Positions 1 to 6,767 of a stretch of DNA of 64,000 nucleotides are shown here, one piece after another. A model generated the notes under the pieces. It made no database searches. It had not been told where the DNA came from and saw nothing but the letters and a program-made list of their open reading frames with translations. Position 1 is the stretch's first letter. Every line of letters begins with the position of its first letter. Both the position numbers and the translations under genes were made by a program. The DNA comes from SZAS-103 sp038226665. GTDB taxonomy: Bacteria > Pseudomonadota > Gammaproteobacteria > Xanthomonadales > Xanthomonadaceae. Where the stretch lies: assembly GCA_038226665.1 (NCBI GenBank), contig JBBRQI010000001.1, positions 1 to 64,000 on the forward strand. The letters are read 5' to 3'.

Positions 1-146
1 GGCGCGAATACAACGAGGAAAGACCGAAGAAAGCACTTGGCGGAATGACCCCTTCCGCCTATGCGAAGCACCTGGCCGAAGTTCGGCTACAGTAACCCCG
101 GACTCCAAACAGCCCCGCTACTCAAAGCGGGGGGACGTCGGGGCCG
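1..146 (+). mobile_element. 3' end of an IS3-family insertion sequence (cut by window edge)
   Basis: Positions 3-95 read as the C-terminal 30 residues of an IS3-family OrfB transposase, ending ...GGMTPSAYAKHLAEVRLQ then TAA. This is the conserved tail that follows the catalytic Glu of the DDE domain. Some 50 bp of non-coding DNA with a GC-rich inverted motif (ccccgct/agcgggg, about 113-134) then runs to roughly 146, where methyltransferase-like coding sequence of the opposite strand begins. The exact terminus cannot be set without the other end of the element, which lies outside the window. It appears to be a second, independent insertion into the same MmeI-like gene that holds the ISL3 transposon. 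Confidence 0.7.
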
Positions 147-228
147 CCAGAGCAAACCGACTTGTTCACCTTGGCAAATGGAATTGGTCGATACGAACCC
201 AACAGAGATTTTTGTGCCTTGAATATAT
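147..228 (-). pseudogene. Distal fragment of the MmeI-like restriction-methyltransferase
   Basis: Read leftwards, this stretch encodes YIQGTKISVGFVSTNSICQG followed by EQVGLLW. This is the conserved FVSTNSI.QGEQV block found just after the NPPF methylation motif in MmeI-type (type IIL) enzymes. It continues the gene that starts at 8338: deleting 229-6759 plus one target repeat joins K-Y-I at the right-hand side to Q-G-T-K here, in frame. The gene breaks again at about 147, at the IS3 element, so the target-recognition part is not in the window. Confidence 0.85.
221..228. repeat. Left target-site duplication of the ISL3 transposon
   Basis: The octamer gaatatat directly precedes the left inverted repeat. 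The same octamer follows the right inverted repeat at 6760-6767. Confidence 0.92.
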
Positions 229-251
229 GGGTATCCGGATTTGACTGTGGG
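229..251 (+). repeat. Left terminal inverted repeat (IRL)
   Basis: Begins GGGTATCCGGATTTG and ends CTGTGGG. It pairs with the right end, which read inward begins GAGTATCCGGATTCC and ends CTGTGGG; 19 of 23 positions agree. Confidence 0.9.
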
Positions 252-330
252 TTCGGTTGCTCCGCTTCGTCTGTAGCTCTTGCGTCGAAGTCTGGATTCT
301 AGTGTGGGGAGTCGGTCGTGCGTGCTAGAG

Positions 331-353
331 TGAAAGCCGGATTTCACTGTGGG
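331..353 (+). repeat. Internal copy of the terminal repeat
   Basis: Positions 337-353 read CCGGATTTCACTGTGGG, matching the inner 17 bp of IRL at 16 positions and in the same orientation. It sits 102 bp inside the left end, just before the transposase start. It may be a second transposase-binding site, an alternative left end, or the edge of an ancestral shorter IS. Confidence 0.75.
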
Positions 354-362
354 GCGCGGAGC

Positions 363-1700
363 GTGACGGACTTTCTTCAGCTTCGCGGCCTGAAGCCGAT
401 TTCGATCAAGGAAGAAGACGGTGCCTACGTCGTCGAGGCCGCTGGCTCCTTCGTCCCGACGGTCTGCCCGATGTGCAAGCGCGGCCGGCTGCATGGCCAC
501 GGGACGCAGCTGCAGACGTTCCGTGACACGCCCTCGCACGGCAAGACTGTACGGATCACGGTGCATCGTCGTCGCTACCAGTGCCAGGAATGTAGCAAGA
601 CGCTGTTCGACCCGATGCCGGATCTGGATAGCAAGCGCTTGGCAACGAACCGGCTCATCGAGTTCGTCCGCGCGCGCTGCTTCCGCGAGACTTTCGCCGC
701 GATCGCGCGACAGGTCGATATGGACGAGAAGACGATTCGCCATGTGTTCGACGATCACGTGGCCGAGCTGGCGGGCAAGTTGCGCTTCGAAACGCCGCGC
801 TACATGGGCATCGATGAGCTCAAAATCATCGGTGCCTACCGGGCCATGATCACGAACGTCGAACGAAGGACGGTCTTCGACATGCGCCAGAGTCGCAGCA
901 AGGCCGATCTGCTGCCGTATTTCAGGACGCTCCCCGACAAGGACAAGATCGAGTGGGTTGCGATGGACATGTACGGCGTCTACCGGCAAGTCGTTCATGA
1001 GACCTTGCCGCAGGCGAGGATCGTGGTCGACCGGTTCCACATCCAGCGCATGGCGAACGAGGTGCTGGAGAAGATGCGCAAGCGGTTCCGCAAGACGCTG
1101 ACGGACCGGCAGCGGCTCAAGCTCAAGGACGAGCGATTCCTGCTGCTCAAGCGTCAGCACGACCTCAAGCCCGAGGCAGCCGCGAAGATGCTGGCGTGGT
1201 TCCAGCAGTTCCCGCTGCTTGGCGAGGCCCATGCGCTCAAAGAGGGTTTTCTGTCGATCTGGGACCATCGTGATCGCAGCTCGGCGGAGACGGCTCTGGA
1301 GGCGTGGCGCGGCAACATCAGTCAGGAGCTGCGGGCCGACTTCAAGGACATGCTGACGGCGACGACGAACTGGCGCGAGGAGATCCTCGCCTACTTCGAG
1401 AACCCGATCACCAATGCCTATACTGAGTCCGTCAACAACATCGCCAAGGGGATGAACCGTATGGGCCGCGGCTACAGCTTCGAGGTCATCCGGGCGCGCA
1501 TGCTGTACGACAGCAAGGCGCTCAAGGACGCGGCGGCCATCATCGAAGAGCCGGCCAAGGACGAATCCGATGGGATGGTCGGCTTCTGGAGGTTCACGCC
1601 GCAATACATCCCGGAGCAGCGAATCGTTCGCCGGACGGTGCTCTACGGTCCGAGCATGGCGACATTGGCCCTACTGCTGGAAGCAGGACATTTCGAGTAG
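363..1700 (+). CDS. tnpA: ISL3-family transposase
   Basis: About 445 residues, a normal length for ISL3 transposases. An N-terminal zinc-binding region carries CPMCKRG and CQECSK Cys pairs. A helix-turn-helix stretch (FAAIARQVDMDEKTIRHVFDD) follows, then the catalytic DDE core: MGIDELKI, VAMDMYGVYRQVV and the Glu in AYTESVNNIAKGMNR. I chose the GTG at 363 because family members start VTDFLQLRGLKP; the frame is also open from a GTG at 318, which would add 15 residues overlapping the internal terminal-repeat copy. The gene looks intact, so the element may still move. No right-hand inverted repeat lies just after it, unlike in a simple IS. Confidence 0.93.
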   Translation: MTDFLQLRGLKPISIKEEDGAYVVEAAGSFVPTVCPMCKRGRLHGHGTQLQTFRDTPSHGKTVRITVHRRRYQCQECSKTLFDPMPDLDSKRLATNRLIEFVRARCFRETFAAIARQVDMDEKTIRHVFDDHVAELAGKLRFETPRYMGIDELKIIGAYRAMITNVERRTVFDMRQSRSKADLLPYFRTLPDKDKIEWVAMDMYGVYRQVVHETLPQARIVVDRFHIQRMANEVLEKMRKRFRKTLTDRQRLKLKDERFLLLKRQHDLKPEAAAKMLAWFQQFPLLGEAHALKEGFLSIWDHRDRSSAETALEAWRGNISQELRADFKDMLTATTNWREEILAYFENPITNAYTESVNNIAKGMNRMGRGYSFEVIRARMLYDSKALKDAAAIIEEPAKDESDGMVGFWRFTPQYIPEQRIVRRTVLYGPSMATLALLLEAGHFE

Positions 1701-1713
1701 CGGCGACCACGGG

Positions 1714-2245
1714 ATGACGACGATGTCGCGACGAGCTCCTCTTTGGCACGCTTTGGCAGTGGTCGCGTTTGCGCTGGTTGGCGCTACCGTGACCAGCCCA
1801 GCAGGCGCTCGCGAGTCCGACACCGATTAGCGGAGGGTTCGCGAACTGCTGGCTGCGCCTGAAGCGGAGATCGACTTGTCCAAGGCGAACCTCGCGATCG
1901 ATCAATTGATCAATCCGAGCGCGGATAGCGTTGGCTCCCTTCGCCAACTCGACGCAATGGCAGCGCAGGTCCGAACCATGGTTCCGGCGGGCGCTTCGAA
2001 GAACGACATCATCGTCGATCTTCAGACCTACCTCTACCTATCTGGTCCGTGGAACGGACAGCAGCCTTTCAAGTACGACGTGAATGACCCGTACGGCCGC
2101 GAGATTCATAACAAGCTGCTGTCCACGCACTTGTCAACCAGGCGAGGTAATTGCATATTGATGCCGCTGCTCTTCATCGCGCTGGGACAGAAGCTTGGCC
2201 TTAGCTTTAGGGTTAACGAGGAAGCATCGCCAACATTGCCGAACG
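1714..2245 (+). pseudogene. Broken transglutaminase-like protein gene
   Basis: One frame starts with a plausible signal peptide (MTTMSRRAPLWHALAVVAFA...SPAGARES) and meets an in-frame TAG at 1828-1830. It then continues in the same frame as RRVRELLAAPEAEIDLSKAN and on to DVNDPYGREIHNKLLSTHLS and TRRGNCILMPLLFIALGQKL. The RGNC block carries the catalytic-type Cys of SirB1/transglutaminase-like domains in Xanthomonad secreted proteins. The domain stops abruptly near 2220-2245, where the convergent neighbour begins, so the catalytic His/Asp half is absent. It therefore has a nonsense codon and a 3' deletion. It begins 13 bp after the transposase stop. Confidence 0.7.
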
Positions 2246-2998
2246 TCATGGCGTGGTGTTCGGCGTCGGCGTGTCCGCAAAGATCAGCGTGACGGTAGCA
2301 TCGTCCGGCCAGCTTGTGTCGCCCAGGGGCACCCAATAGGTCACCCCATCGCGCAAGATCTTGAGCGGAATCTGTTTGCCCTTGTCACTGAGCATTGCGG
2401 TCGCGAGCTGGTGCTTGCCGTGGAAGTAATTCACCGCGATCTTCCGAGAATGGCACATGCCACCGCCGAGGAAGAATAACGAGCGTACGCTTTTTGGCAC
2501 GTTCTGCTTTTCGATCGCCCAACTGACCTCGCATTGCAGGCGCAGGTCGCCCAAGCGGATGGCTGTGTCCGTGTCGGCAGCCGAGCGCACGGTCGGTACT
2601 ACACCTACCGTGCCCGCCGCGCGGTTGGCCACAAGGTAGCCATCCTTGCCACCGACCTCGGCCGTAGTAGGAAGGTCGAACTTGCCATCAGTCGCCACTG
2701 GTACGTCGATGTCCTTGGCGTCGGTGCGCAGCTCCAACGACGCCGCCGGCGCCGTTGGCGCCACGGGTTTTTCATCCAGCAAGAAGAAGGAGAGCGCGGC
2801 GGCCGGCGCGTAGTGCCGGTACTTGTTGAAAGCATCAACTCCGGCGAGCAGGTCGCTGTAGCGGATCCGCTCGGGACTGGCGGCTCCGGTCACCACTACC
2901 GGCGCTAACTGCACAGGTTGTGGCGACGGGGTTTGCGCGAATGAGAATCCTGCAACCACAGCACCACTCATCCATAACAACACGCGCGCGAAAAACAT
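2246..2998 (-). CDS. Secreted protein of unknown function in the transposon cassette
   Basis: A 250-residue protein whose start at 2998 is set by a strong AAGGAG ribosome-binding site and a clear signal peptide (MFFARVLLWMSGAVVAGFSF, cleavage likely after AQ). The mature part is rich in Pro, Ala and Val and has two Cys (LQCEVSW, GGGMCHS). I recognise no catalytic motif or named domain. It lies 38 bp downstream of the acyltransferase on the same strand, so it is probably the last gene of the cassette and may act in the periplasm on the peptide product. Its 3' end adjoins the deletion edge of the transglutaminase pseudogene. Confidence 0.7.
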   Translation of the reverse strand: MFFARVLLWMSGAVVAGFSFAQTPSPQPVQLAPVVVTGAASPERIRYSDLLAGVDAFNKYRHYAPAAALSFFLLDEKPVAPTAPAASLELRTDAKDIDVPVATDGKFDLPTTAEVGGKDGYLVANRAAGTVGVVPTVRSAADTDTAIRLGDLRLQCEVSWAIEKQNVPKSVRSLFFLGGGMCHSRKIAVNYFHGKHQLATAMLSDKGKQIPLKILRDGVTYWVPLGDTSWPDDATVTLIFADTPTPNTTP

Positions 2999-3036
2999 CC
3001 TCGTCTCCTTGTCCCATTTGACGGAAAGACGACCGA

Positions 3037-4197
3037 TCAGGCCGCTTTGAGCACACCCAGCGTGATCAACTGGCGCCAAATATCCGGCGTCATCTTCGGT
3101 TGAGCGAGTGCATCGACCCGCGAACTTGCGGTGCCTCGAAATTGTTGCAAAAACCCGTACATGGTCGGCGTGATCGTGCGCAAGCGATAAGTCACTCTGT
3201 CGAAAAGCACCGATTCTGCATTCTCGTAGCTTAGCGCATATCGATGCTCATCGAAAACGACGTGCTGCGGATCGGCGTCTGTACACAACACGCGATGGCG
3301 TGCCTGCAGTTGCGCCAGATCCATGGAGCGATCCACGTAGCGCCACGACTCCCACGGCAGGGGATTCGCGCGCAAAGCGGCATCGAGCGTCGTCCACATC
3401 GCCGCGCACGCACGCCGCACGTAGCTGTCGCGGTCTTCTTCGCCGGGCACGATCGGCGCTTGGGCGACAAATCGCGAAGCCCACAAACATTGGCTGTCGC
3501 GTGGCGCGAGCACCGAGACGATCGGACAACGCGCCAGGTGCGACAGCACCGCCACCCCGCCACGTGAATGCAAGGTCGCGTCGAGAAATGGAACCGGCAG
3601 CGTGTGGTCGCTTTGGCCGGGATCGCGGTCGCTGCCTATATTACCGTCCAGAAAGACGAGCACCGAGTACCCGGCTCGGATGTCGCGCAGCAACGACAAC
3701 AGCATGTTGGGATTGGCCGTATCACGGATGCGGAAATTTTCCGGAGGCAGGCCGCGCACAGCGCACAGACGCCCCATGATGTCCGCAAAATCCGTTCCCT
3801 GCGCTTGCGCCACGCGGTAATCGATCAGCATCGATACCTTCATGCCGTGCGAGACCAGGCACGGCAGGACCAGACGGTAGGCGCCATAGTGGTAGGCACA
3901 CACGATACTCGCTGCGCCGCCGAACACGGCCGGCAGTCCAGCGCCGTCTTCGATCAGATGTGCCAGCAGCAGATCCAGGTGATATTGGTCGGCGTGCGCG
4001 CGGCGCTGGTTGAAATATATCTGGCGTAGAAGGGTCGGGTGCTCGGCGACCGGTAGCAGCGGAAGCAGGTGGAACAAACTTGCCGAGATTCGCGCCGCAT
4101 CCAGCGGCGAATATGCTTGAGTTCCTTCCACGACGATCGCCTGATACAGCCGCTGCACTTCATCGCAGTAGCCCCCTTCGAGATGCGAGTTATCCAT
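3037..4197 (-). CDS. HtrB/LpxL-like acyltransferase with C-terminal PqqD-like domain
   Basis: 386 residues. Residues about 95-230 resemble the lysophospholipid/lipid A acyltransferase fold: IVCAYHYGAYRLVLPCL, then VLVFLDGNIGSD...PVPFLDATLHSRGGVAVLSH and CPIVSVLAPR. The usual H-X4-D/E catalytic box reads H103-YGAY-R108, so the acid is replaced by Arg. Residues about 325-386 (VLFDRVTYRLRTITPTMYGF...WRQLITLGVL) look like a PqqD-type RiPP recognition element. No transmembrane anchor is evident. It starts 7 bp after the M50/PqqD gene stops, behind a GAGGG ribosome-binding site. I infer acylation of, or another acyl-CoA/ACP-like reaction on, the cassette's peptide. Alternatives are a lipid-modifying enzyme or a catalytically altered relative. 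Confidence 0.7.
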   Translation of the reverse strand: MDNSHLEGGYCDEVQRLYQAIVVEGTQAYSPLDAARISASLFHLLPLLPVAEHPTLLRQIYFNQRRAHADQYHLDLLLAHLIEDGAGLPAVFGGAASIVCAYHYGAYRLVLPCLVSHGMKVSMLIDYRVAQAQGTDFADIMGRLCAVRGLPPENFRIRDTANPNMLLSLLRDIRAGYSVLVFLDGNIGSDRDPGQSDHTLPVPFLDATLHSRGGVAVLSHLARCPIVSVLAPRDSQCLWASRFVAQAPIVPGEEDRDSYVRRACAAMWTTLDAALRANPLPWESWRYVDRSMDLAQLQARHRVLCTDADPQHVVFDEHRYALSYENAESVLFDRVTYRLRTITPTMYGFLQQFRGTASSRVDALAQPKMTPDIWRQLITLGVLKAA

Positions 4198-4204
4198 GGG
4201 CCCT

Positions 4205-5395
4205 CTACGGTTGGTTTTTGCCGCCGGAAATCATCCGGACGGACAGCCTGAGAATCAAGAACGCGAGCAGCGCGATCTGCCACACACTGCCCGCGAATAG
4301 CGCGCGCACACCGGCGACGAACGTCGCCGCGTGAAGGAAGGTTGCAACCACGTGCATTACAGCCATGAGCAGCCATTGCGCGAACAATGCGTACATCGCC
4401 AGTTGCCCCAGGGCATACACTGTCAATGGGAGCGATGCTCGCGGTGCAATCGGCGACCGACCGAGTAAACGCCGCACGCCATCGGCAATCGCCCGGTTCG
4501 TCTCACGCTCCAAATGTGGCGATCCTAGCGCGTCAGCGATCACCCAGTAGCCATCAAGCTTTGAGAACGGGATGAGATTCACGAACGCAGCGGCAGCATT
4601 CGCCCAGCACAAGGTCAGAAGAATCCAGTGCGCGGAAGGGTTAGCAATGCACGCGGTCAGTACGATCAGTAAAAGATTGAGCACCAGCTGCGCCTGCACC
4701 CCGGCAAGGTTCACGACAATGCGCTCGCGCGGCCGCAGGCACCAAATACTCGTCACATCGGCATAAAGCACCGGTACGCCCATGTAAAGTCCGGCTCCGA
4801 TCGCCGATGGTGCTGCGTGGTAGCGGTGTGCGGCCGCGGCGTGCGCGATCTCGTGGAGGAAGGAAATCGCCAACATTCCAAGCAAGACGATCGGCGTGCG
4901 TACGAGGTCGTGGTGCGTCAATGTTGGCGATGGCCCGGCGATCATCCAGAGCAAGTTACCGATCGCTGCCACGAGAAATGCAACATAAAAAAGCGCCGGA
5001 CTCGCGTACGCACCAGCTATCTGCGTCAAGGGCCGGCGCAGCTGTGGCCCGCTGAACAGCGTCACGCGCGCCCACAAATTCGAGGGGAGGGCCCGAAACG
5101 CCGATGAACCGAAGACTTGCTCGCGCACACGATCGGCCATGCGCCGTGCATCTTCGCCCGTGACCCTCCCGGATAGGGCGGCGCTGGCGTTCAGTCGCAT
5201 CGCAATGCCTTCGGCATCGATGTTCTGGCTCATGCCCTCGAGCACCAGCCAAGCTCGCGGTGACAGTTTGAAGACGCGGTCGCCGAGTTGAACCAGCACT
5301 GCGTCTTCTCCAGAAAACGTGCCTAGACGCCTTGGCACAGGCAGTGTCACGGCGGCGCCCCCGAGCGCATCAACAGTGCCTGCGGAAGTTGTCAA
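4205..5395 (-). CDS. Membrane M50-family metalloprotease with PqqD-like N-terminal domain
   Basis: 396 residues. Residues about 25-95 (AVLVQLGDRVFKLSPRAWLV...) resemble a PqqD/RRE peptide-binding domain. Hydrophobic segments start near 130. The zinc site is H181-E-I-A-H185, and NLIPFSKLDGYW (273-284) supplies the distal Asp typical of site-2 proteases. More membrane segments fill the C-terminus. The frame starts with TTG (codon 5393-5395), preceded by an AGAGAG ribosome-binding site just after the terminator at 5417-5447; no ATG lies close by. In known RiPP loci M50 proteins with PqqD domains cleave leaders or help export peptides, so this is the likely maturation protease. Confidence 0.78.
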   Translation of the reverse strand: MTTSAGTVDALGGAAVTLPVPRRLGTFSGEDAVLVQLGDRVFKLSPRAWLVLEGMSQNIDAEGIAMRLNASAALSGRVTGEDARRMADRVREQVFGSSAFRALPSNLWARVTLFSGPQLRRPLTQIAGAYASPALFYVAFLVAAIGNLLWMIAGPSPTLTHHDLVRTPIVLLGMLAISFLHEIAHAAAAHRYHAAPSAIGAGLYMGVPVLYADVTSIWCLRPRERIVVNLAGVQAQLVLNLLLIVLTACIANPSAHWILLTLCWANAAAAFVNLIPFSKLDGYWVIADALGSPHLERETNRAIADGVRRLLGRSPIAPRASLPLTVYALGQLAMYALFAQWLLMAVMHVVATFLHAATFVAGVRALFAGSVWQIALLAFLILRLSVRMISGGKNQP

Positions 5396-5416
5396 TGATC
5401 AGCTCTCTTTGAATCG

Positions 5417-5447
5417 AAAAAAACGCGCCGCACCAAAGTGCGGCGCG
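5417..5447 (-). terminator. Intrinsic terminator between peptide gene and M50 gene
   Basis: On the minus strand a perfect 10-bp stem (cgcgccgcac / gtgcggcgcg, arms at 5424-5433 and 5438-5447) with a 4-nt loop is followed by seven T. It lies between the stop of the 49-residue peptide (5471) and the TTG start of the M50 gene (5395). It would leave most transcripts monocistronic for the peptide, with read-through supplying the enzymes. Confidence 0.88.
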
Positions 5448-5470
5448 CTGTGAACACAGCGGACTTCAAA

Positions 5471-5620
5471 TCAGCTTGGTTTGGTGCCGGAACCGCAGCT
5501 CGGGCCGGGAGTACTGCCCTCGCAGCAGTAGAACATCTCGGTGCGCTGTTCCAGTTCATGGATGGTAATACCATCCTCGAGCTGCATTTCTTCGGGCTTA
5601 CCGGCATCCTGATTTTGCAT
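5471..5620 (-). CDS. Putative RiPP precursor peptide (49 aa)
   Basis: An ATG at 5620 with a weak AAGAGA ribosome-binding site opens a 49-codon frame. The first 30 residues are acidic and helical-looking (MQNQDAGKPEEMQLEDG, then ITIHELEQRTEMF), like a leader. The last 19 are YCCEGSTPGPSCGSGTKPS, with Cys at 32, 33 and 42 and many Ser, Thr, Gly and Pro, like a modifiable core. A strong terminator follows and two proteins with PqqD-like domains are encoded next, which is the arrangement of many RiPP loci. I do not recognise it as a member of a named precursor family. Function and product are inferred from context. Confidence 0.68.
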   Translation of the reverse strand: MQNQDAGKPEEMQLEDGITIHELEQRTEMFYCCEGSTPGPSCGSGTKPS

Positions 5621-5712
5621 AGTAATTTCTCTTGTGATTGAAGGGCATGATGGACGGGCCTTGGTTCCGCCTCCGTGTTGCGGACCATCCTATGGAGGCG
5701 TGAAGAGTGCGG

Positions 5713-5742
5713 AGTTTAGTCCAGCAGTGCAAACAAAGACAA
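5713..5742 (-). promoter_or_regulatory. Possible promoter of the peptide cassette
   Basis: On the minus strand TTGTCT (5737-5742) and TAAACT (5713-5718) are separated by 18 bp, about 95 bp upstream of the peptide ATG. The match to sigma-70 consensus is partial and no operator is evident. Confidence 0.3.
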
Positions 5743-6001
5743 CCGGCTACACCAGCTATCTGCCCTACTTGGAGTTGCTGGAGGAAACGCGCGGTCGCAG
5801 GACACGGCAAACACGCTGCCCTTGAGCGGCAGCGTCGAGGAACACACAAGAGCACCGGGACTGGCGAGAATCAACGTGACGGCGACAAGAAGCTTCATGG
5901 CATCTGGCTGACGACGCAGTTCATCAGCTTCTGCCTCGTCGCGTGGGGGAATCGGCGCATCCTCAATGAGCAATCGGCGAATGCGCAATAGCGCGCGCTG
6001 A

Positions 6002-6439
6002 GCCACGGTCTCGGGCTTCGTGCATACGGTGGTGACGACGCCGGCCAACGAGGCGGACATTGAAGTCGTCGATGCACTGCTGCACGGCAAGGAGACGACG
6101 GTTCACGCGGACGCTGGATACACCGGTGCCGACAAGCGGGTTGTGCGCAAGAAGCTGGCGTGGAAGATCGCGACGAAGCGGGGCAAGCTCAAAGCGATGT
6201 CGGATGGCATGGAGAAGGATCGCCTTCAGGCGATCGAAACAGCGAAGGCAAGCATTCGCGCGTGCGTCGAGCATCCGTTCCGGGTGATCAAGCGGCAGTT
6301 CGGTTACGCGAAGGTGCGCTTCCGTGGATTGGTGAAGAACACCGCGCAGGTGCTGACGCTGTTCGCGCTGGCGAATCTGTGGATGGCGCGAAAACAGCTG
6401 CTGGATCCAGCGGGGAAGTTGCGTCCGAAGTATGCGTAG
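6002..6439 (+). pseudogene. 5'-truncated IS5-family transposase remnant
   Basis: The open frame from 6002 encodes the C-terminal third of an IS5-type transposase: VHTVVTTPANEADIEVVDAL, HADAGYTGADKR (second catalytic Asp region), then ACVEHPFRVIKRQFGYAKVR with the catalytic Glu, ending ARKQLLDPAGKLRPKYA. A stop at 5999-6001 closes the frame upstream and the N-terminal two thirds are absent, so it cannot be active. It sits inside the ISL3 transposon, divergent from the peptide cassette, and its insertion or decay may have shaped the region upstream of the peptide promoter. Confidence 0.85.
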
Positions 6440-6736
6440 GTAACGACGAAAGCCGCAGAAAACGACGCCAAATGATGCCTTGAGCGCGATTCCCGCAATT
6501 CAGCAGCTCGGTAAAGAATCAGGCACCTGAAGAATGCGAAAATTCGCCGGTCAAGTCTTTCCAGGTGACTTGTTCAGACCTTCCTTAGGCAATACGCCTT
6601 GACGAAGGAATCTGCCGGGCAATCTTTCTTGGAAAGCTCGGCCAGGCCACAGCGCATCAACAGCTAGCGAACCGCGACCGATTGCACGTCCCACAACCGG
6701 GGTGTGCGATTGTTGGAGTGCGCTGAGGGTGCGTCC
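6440..6736. other. Non-coding right flank of the transposon
   Basis: About 300 bp between the IS5 remnant and IRR. I see no gene with a ribosome-binding site and no recognisable domain on either strand. It probably holds residual IS5-side sequence and the subterminal part of the ISL3 element. Confidence 0.5.
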
Positions 6737-6759
6737 CCCACAGCGGAATCCGGATACTC
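6737..6759 (-). repeat. Right terminal inverted repeat (IRR)
   Basis: Plus-strand sequence cccacagcgg then aatccggatactc, the inverted counterpart of IRL with four mismatches. It abuts the right target duplication at 6760-6767. Confidence 0.9.
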
Positions 6760-6767
6760 GAATATAT
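6760..6767. repeat. Right target-site duplication of the ISL3 transposon
   Basis: The octamer gaatatat directly follows the right inverted repeat and matches 221-228 exactly. On the minus strand it forms the Lys-Tyr-Ile codons of the interrupted methyltransferase. Confidence 0.92.

Larger units (their letters stand above)
229..6759. mobile_element. 6.5-kb ISL3-family transposon with passenger genes
   Basis: The element is bounded by inverted repeats at 229-251 and 6737-6759 (19 of 23 positions match) and by an exact 8-bp direct repeat, gaatatat, immediately outside each end. Eight bp is the target duplication expected for ISL3. Next to the left end lies an intact ISL3 transposase. The only right-hand inverted repeat seen is 5 kb away, so everything between is cargo: a transglutaminase-like pseudogene, a secreted protein, the acyltransferase, the M50/PqqD protein, a short Cys-containing peptide and an IS5-family remnant. 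The host gene is restored in frame when the element is removed, which is strong evidence for one clean insertion. Most ISL3 elements are far shorter, but passenger-carrying relatives are known. Confidence 0.9.

Noticed and set aside
87..1604. A 505-codon leftward frame over the transposase
   Set aside because: It is antisense to the ISL3 transposase. Only its last part (147-228) is real, and that belongs to the interrupted methyltransferase.
5716..5898. A 60-codon leftward frame with a signal-like start (MKLLVAVTLILASPG)
   Set aside because: No ribosome-binding site, no domain, and it overlaps the best promoter candidate of the peptide gene. It may be a remnant, but I cannot support it as a gene.
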